Shown here: one piece after another, positions 51,933-54,008 of the stretch
How positions within the stretch are numbered: position 1 is the first letter of the stretch
Layout: the number at the start of each line of letters is the position of its first letter
Assembly (NCBI RefSeq): GCF_024436055.1
Contig: NZ_JANFNH010000050.1
Coordinates: 1-54,008 of the forward strand
Origin: Streptantibioticus rubrisoli
Lineage (GTDB): Bacteria > Actinomycetota > Actinomycetes > Streptomycetales > Streptomycetaceae
Length of the DNA: 54,008 nt
Direction of reading: 5' to 3'
Translations under genes and position numbers: made by a program
Notes under the pieces: model-generated
Databases searched by the model: none
Told to the model about the DNA's origin: nothing
The model's input: the letters and a program-made list of their open reading frames with translations, nothing else

Positions 51933-51956
51933 ACCTTGTCACGATGTCAAGGTCAA
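51933..51956 (-). promoter_or_regulatory. MerR-type operator/promoter of the HEAT operon
   Basis: ACCTTG-N9-CAAGGT (51933-51953) is a 21-bp near-palindrome that also matches at the inner CA/TG positions. On the minus strand TTGACC (51956-51951) overlaps its upstream edge as a -35 box. MerR regulators bind such palindromes between -35 and -10. The start codon is only ten nt past the palindrome, so the transcript would be leaderless or nearly so. Confidence 0.65.
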
Positions 51957-52539
51957 CCCGCGACCGGGGTCGCACTGCTGCGGGAACGCCGACCTCCGGG
52001 CGCGGTGCGGGCGACCTGGCACCGCGAGACACCCGGCGGCGAAGTGCGGGGCACTTCCAACTCGGCGGCGCCTGGCTCCTACCGCCCTGCACATCGGCCG
52101 GTGCGGCGCGGTGCGTCACATGCGGTTGGCGGGTCGTCGGATGCCGGATGGGGCTCGGCTGACGCCACGTCAGGCCGAACTCTACGGGCGGAGGCTGCGA
52201 CCACACCCCGGCCACCGTGCCGCTGCGGCGACAGCCGCACCCGGCTGCCCGGCTGGATCACCCACCAGTCCATTCATCCTCACCGCACCCCACCACGGCA
52301 CGAGTTCGAGCGAACACGCCCAGCCCGCAACCGGCTGACCGCAGCCCGCCCAGTGCCGAACGCACACTTCGGCGGCGGCCTGGGGATGGACCGCGCCCCG
52401 CAACAAGGTGCGCGCCGACTGACGCGGTGCACGCTGGCCGCATGAGCACGTACGGAGTGCCCCGACCGTGTCTGGTCGTTGCCGTGGGCGACGATGCGGG
52501 GCGCTGGCAAACCGGTACGGGGCAGAGCCCGTCTCAGAC
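51957..52539. other. 583-bp stretch without a convincing gene
   Basis: No frame here has both a ribosome site and a recognisable product. It contains small hairpins CTGACG-CCA-CGTCAG (52159-52173) and TGCGGC-GACA-GCCGCA (52224-52239), and GTCTC-N7-GAGAC (52531-52547) across the phosphatase stop. A short plus-strand frame from ATG 52442 to 52594 is open but unsupported. It may be decayed coding DNA or the upstream region of the HEAT operon. Confidence 0.5.
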
Positions 52540-53658
52540 TCAGAGACTCGGGCGCCGCCGGGCGACGAGGACGGCGATGTCGTCGTCGAGCTGACCACCG
52601 CTGTAGGCGATCAGGTCGCGATGGAGATGGTCGAGGAGCTGGTGGGGCGCCTCGCCGCTCCATGAGCGGACGCGTTCGGCGAGGGGATAGAAGGCGCCGG
52701 AGCGGTCGCGGGTCTCCGTGACCCCGTCGGTGTACAGCAGGAGCTGGTCTCCGGGATGGAAGGGAGCGAGGTCGACGTGGTACCCGTCGCTCACCAGCAT
52801 GCCCAGGTTGAGCGGCGGCGAGGGAGCGGCGGGCTGAAGCTCCCGGACCGTGCCGCGGTGCAGCAGCATCGGGGGCGGGTGGCCGCAGGTGACGGTCCGC
52901 ACGACCGGCTCATCGTCCGGGATCTCGGCAAGGAGAGCGGTGATGAATCGTTCAGCGGTCTCCGAGCCCGGGACCTCCGGGTACTGGGAGGAGTGGCGGC
53001 GCATGCTCGTGTCCAGGCGGCGCGCGAGGTGGGGCAGGTCGGGCGCGTCGTGGGCGGCCTCGCGGAAGGCGCTGAGCAGCGTCGCCGCCGCCTGGATCGC
53101 GAGCAGGCCCTTGCCGCGTACGTCGCCGATGAGCAGCCGTACGCCGTGCGGGGTGCGTATCGCCTCGTACAGGTCGCCGCCGATCCGGGCTTCCGCCGCG
53201 GCGGCCAGGTACAGGCTTTCGAGCGTGACGTGCCCGAGGTGTCGCGGTATCGGATGCAGCACCGCCAGCTGGGCGGTCTCGGCCACTGAGCGGACCTGAA
53301 CCAGCTGACGGGCGCGTCGGCCGAGCAGACAGTTGAAGAAGACGGCGAATGCCGCGATCGCCACGAGGCTGGCCAGCTCGGAGTAGGCGGTCGCATCCCC
53401 CAGCGCATCGAAGTCCACCATCAGGCCGACATAGATGGCGCACGCACCCACTCCGATGAGCGCGGTCCCCCACAGGGGCAGCAGCGCGGCCGCAGAAATC
53501 ATGGCCGTGGCGAGGAAGGCGTCCGGCCTGACATTGCGGGGTGTGAGGAGGCCGATGATCAGGCCGATGAACAACAGCAGAGCAGGCAGCGCGGGCAGCA
53601 ACCTGCCCCGCGCACCGGGCCTGTGCGTGACTGCGCCTTCCTCACGAGACCTCGTCAC
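52540..53658 (-). CDS. Membrane PP2C/SpoIIE-type serine phosphatase
   Basis: Protein of 372 aa. The first 110 residues hold four to five hydrophobic helices (ALLLFIGLIIGLLTP, AALLPLWGTALIGVGACAIYVGLMV, LVAIAAFAVFFNCLLG). A cytoplasmic SpoIIE domain follows, with the PP2C metal motifs RIGGDLYEA, LLIGDVRGKG, LLLYTDGVTETRD and LDDDIAVLVARR. Streptomyces have many such phosphatases, thought to act on anti-sigma-factor antagonists. The start is GTG 53658 with GGGGAG seven nt upstream; TTG 53673 is an alternative. The upstream gap 53659-53885 holds the promoter region, with an A/T-rich patch near 53740, and no gene. Confidence 0.9.
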   Translation of the reverse strand: MTRSREEGAVTHRPGARGRLLPALPALLLFIGLIIGLLTPRNVRPDAFLATAMISAAALLPLWGTALIGVGACAIYVGLMVDFDALGDATAYSELASLVAIAAFAVFFNCLLGRRARQLVQVRSVAETAQLAVLHPIPRHLGHVTLESLYLAAAAEARIGGDLYEAIRTPHGVRLLIGDVRGKGLLAIQAAATLLSAFREAAHDAPDLPHLARRLDTSMRRHSSQYPEVPGSETAERFITALLAEIPDDEPVVRTVTCGHPPPMLLHRGTVRELQPAAPSPPLNLGMLVSDGYHVDLAPFHPGDQLLLYTDGVTETRDRSGAFYPLAERVRSWSGEAPHQLLDHLHRDLIAYSGGQLDDDIAVLVARRRPSL

Positions 53659-53885
53659 CGTGCCGCTCCCCAAGGTCGCAAAGGTCGCACAGGGCGAACG
53701 GCGGCCCAGGCCGGGAAACCAGGCCGTCGGCCGGTTTGGGTAATTTTATCGCCATTCGCCTGTTACCAACGAACAACCCGGTGAGCAGGGGTGACGCGCA
53801 GATGCCACCAGGTCACCACGCCGCTTGGTGACGAATTCGATGGAGTGGGTACGCAGAGCGTCACCGGGGGACGCGGGTCGGGGCG

Positions 53886-54008
53886 TCAGTTGACGCAGGG
53901 GATGCCGCCCTCCTTCACCGAGTCGCCCGCGAAGGCGCTGTCCGGCGGCGCCGACGCGGCGCTCGCCGGGGACGCGGACTGAGCCGTGCTGGAGGAACCG
54001 CCCGAGGC
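53886..54008 (-). CDS. 3' end of a gene running off the window (Ser/Ala/Pro-rich C-terminus)
   Basis: The last 40 codons of a minus-strand frame reach the window edge and stop at 53886-53888. The visible protein is Ser/Ala/Pro-rich and then reads DSAFAGDSVKEGGIPCVN. A flexible tail with a near-terminal Cys suggests a surface or regulator protein, but the family cannot be told. Codon third positions are G/C as in real genes here. The opposite-strand frame over the same DNA is less convincing. Confidence 0.5.
   Translation of the reverse strand, partial: ASGGSSSTAQSASPASAASAPPDSAFAGDSVKEGGIPCVN

Noticed and set aside
52442-52594. Short plus-strand frame (50 aa, begins STYGVPRPCLVVAVGDD)
   Set aside because: First part looks coding-like but there is no ribosome site, and the rest is antisense to the phosphatase end.

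Overview
The window looks like chromosomal DNA from a Streptomyces or a very close actinomycete. The evidence is very high G+C with strong G/C third-position bias, frequent GTG and TTG starts behind GGAGG-type ribosome sites, long antisense reading frames, and gene content. From about 0.5 to 25 kb the gene order matches, as I remember it, the S. coelicolor block from the MurA2/aconitase genes to fadAB (SCO5998-SCO6027). I see no rRNA, tRNA, CRISPR array, transposase or prophage.

Layout. 0.1-3.9 kb: short tandem repeats, then the beta-oxidation pair fadAB. 3.9-9.6 kb: an SPFH membrane protein, a DsbA-fold protein without its CxxC, a small NYN-like protein, a Streptomyces-type interspersed repeat, a GT-C membrane glycosyltransferase and an APC amino-acid permease. 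9.9-20.3 kb (minus strand): dxs, xylose transporter xylFGH, ROK regulator rok7B7 and chitobiose/GlcNAc transporter ngcEFG. 20.5-25.1 kb: aconitase (acnA), divergent from an HTH-MurA fusion (murA2), with matched palindromes between them.

25.2-32.7 kb: an aromatic acyl-CoA catabolic locus (acyl-CoA dehydrogenase, 2-aminobenzoate-CoA-ligase-like enzyme, PaaX regulator, fused FAD monooxygenase/old-yellow-enzyme, enoyl-CoA hydratase), with a Uma2 nuclease-like gene in the middle. 32.9-35.3 kb: arginine deiminase genes arcA and arcB. 35.3-45.7 kb: an almost gapless minus-strand array egtA-B-C-D, an F420/LLM oxidoreductase, mmuM, hen1 and pnkp. It joins ergothioneine synthesis, methyl-group metabolism and the bacterial Pnkp/Hen1 RNA-repair pair, with a LexA-type palindrome upstream of egtA. 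46-54 kb: small conserved proteins, a MazG-like enzyme, an AAA ATPase, a DUF1697 protein, a GH25 lysozyme without signal peptide, a HEAT-repeat protein with a MerR-HEAT regulator, a SpoIIE-type phosphatase, and the 3' end of one more gene.

How the parts work together. fadAB, acnA, xylFGH and ngcEFG are carbon-supply genes. Their control regions carry recognisable sites: an exact Rok7B7 consensus before xylF, a DasR-like site before ngcE and an iron-box-like element before acnA. The two arms of the aromatic locus share a TGAC-N4-GTCAC palindrome, which suggests one PaaX regulon. The egt-to-pnkp array is the most unusual unit and could be a combined thiol and RNA-damage defence operon; that link is inference.
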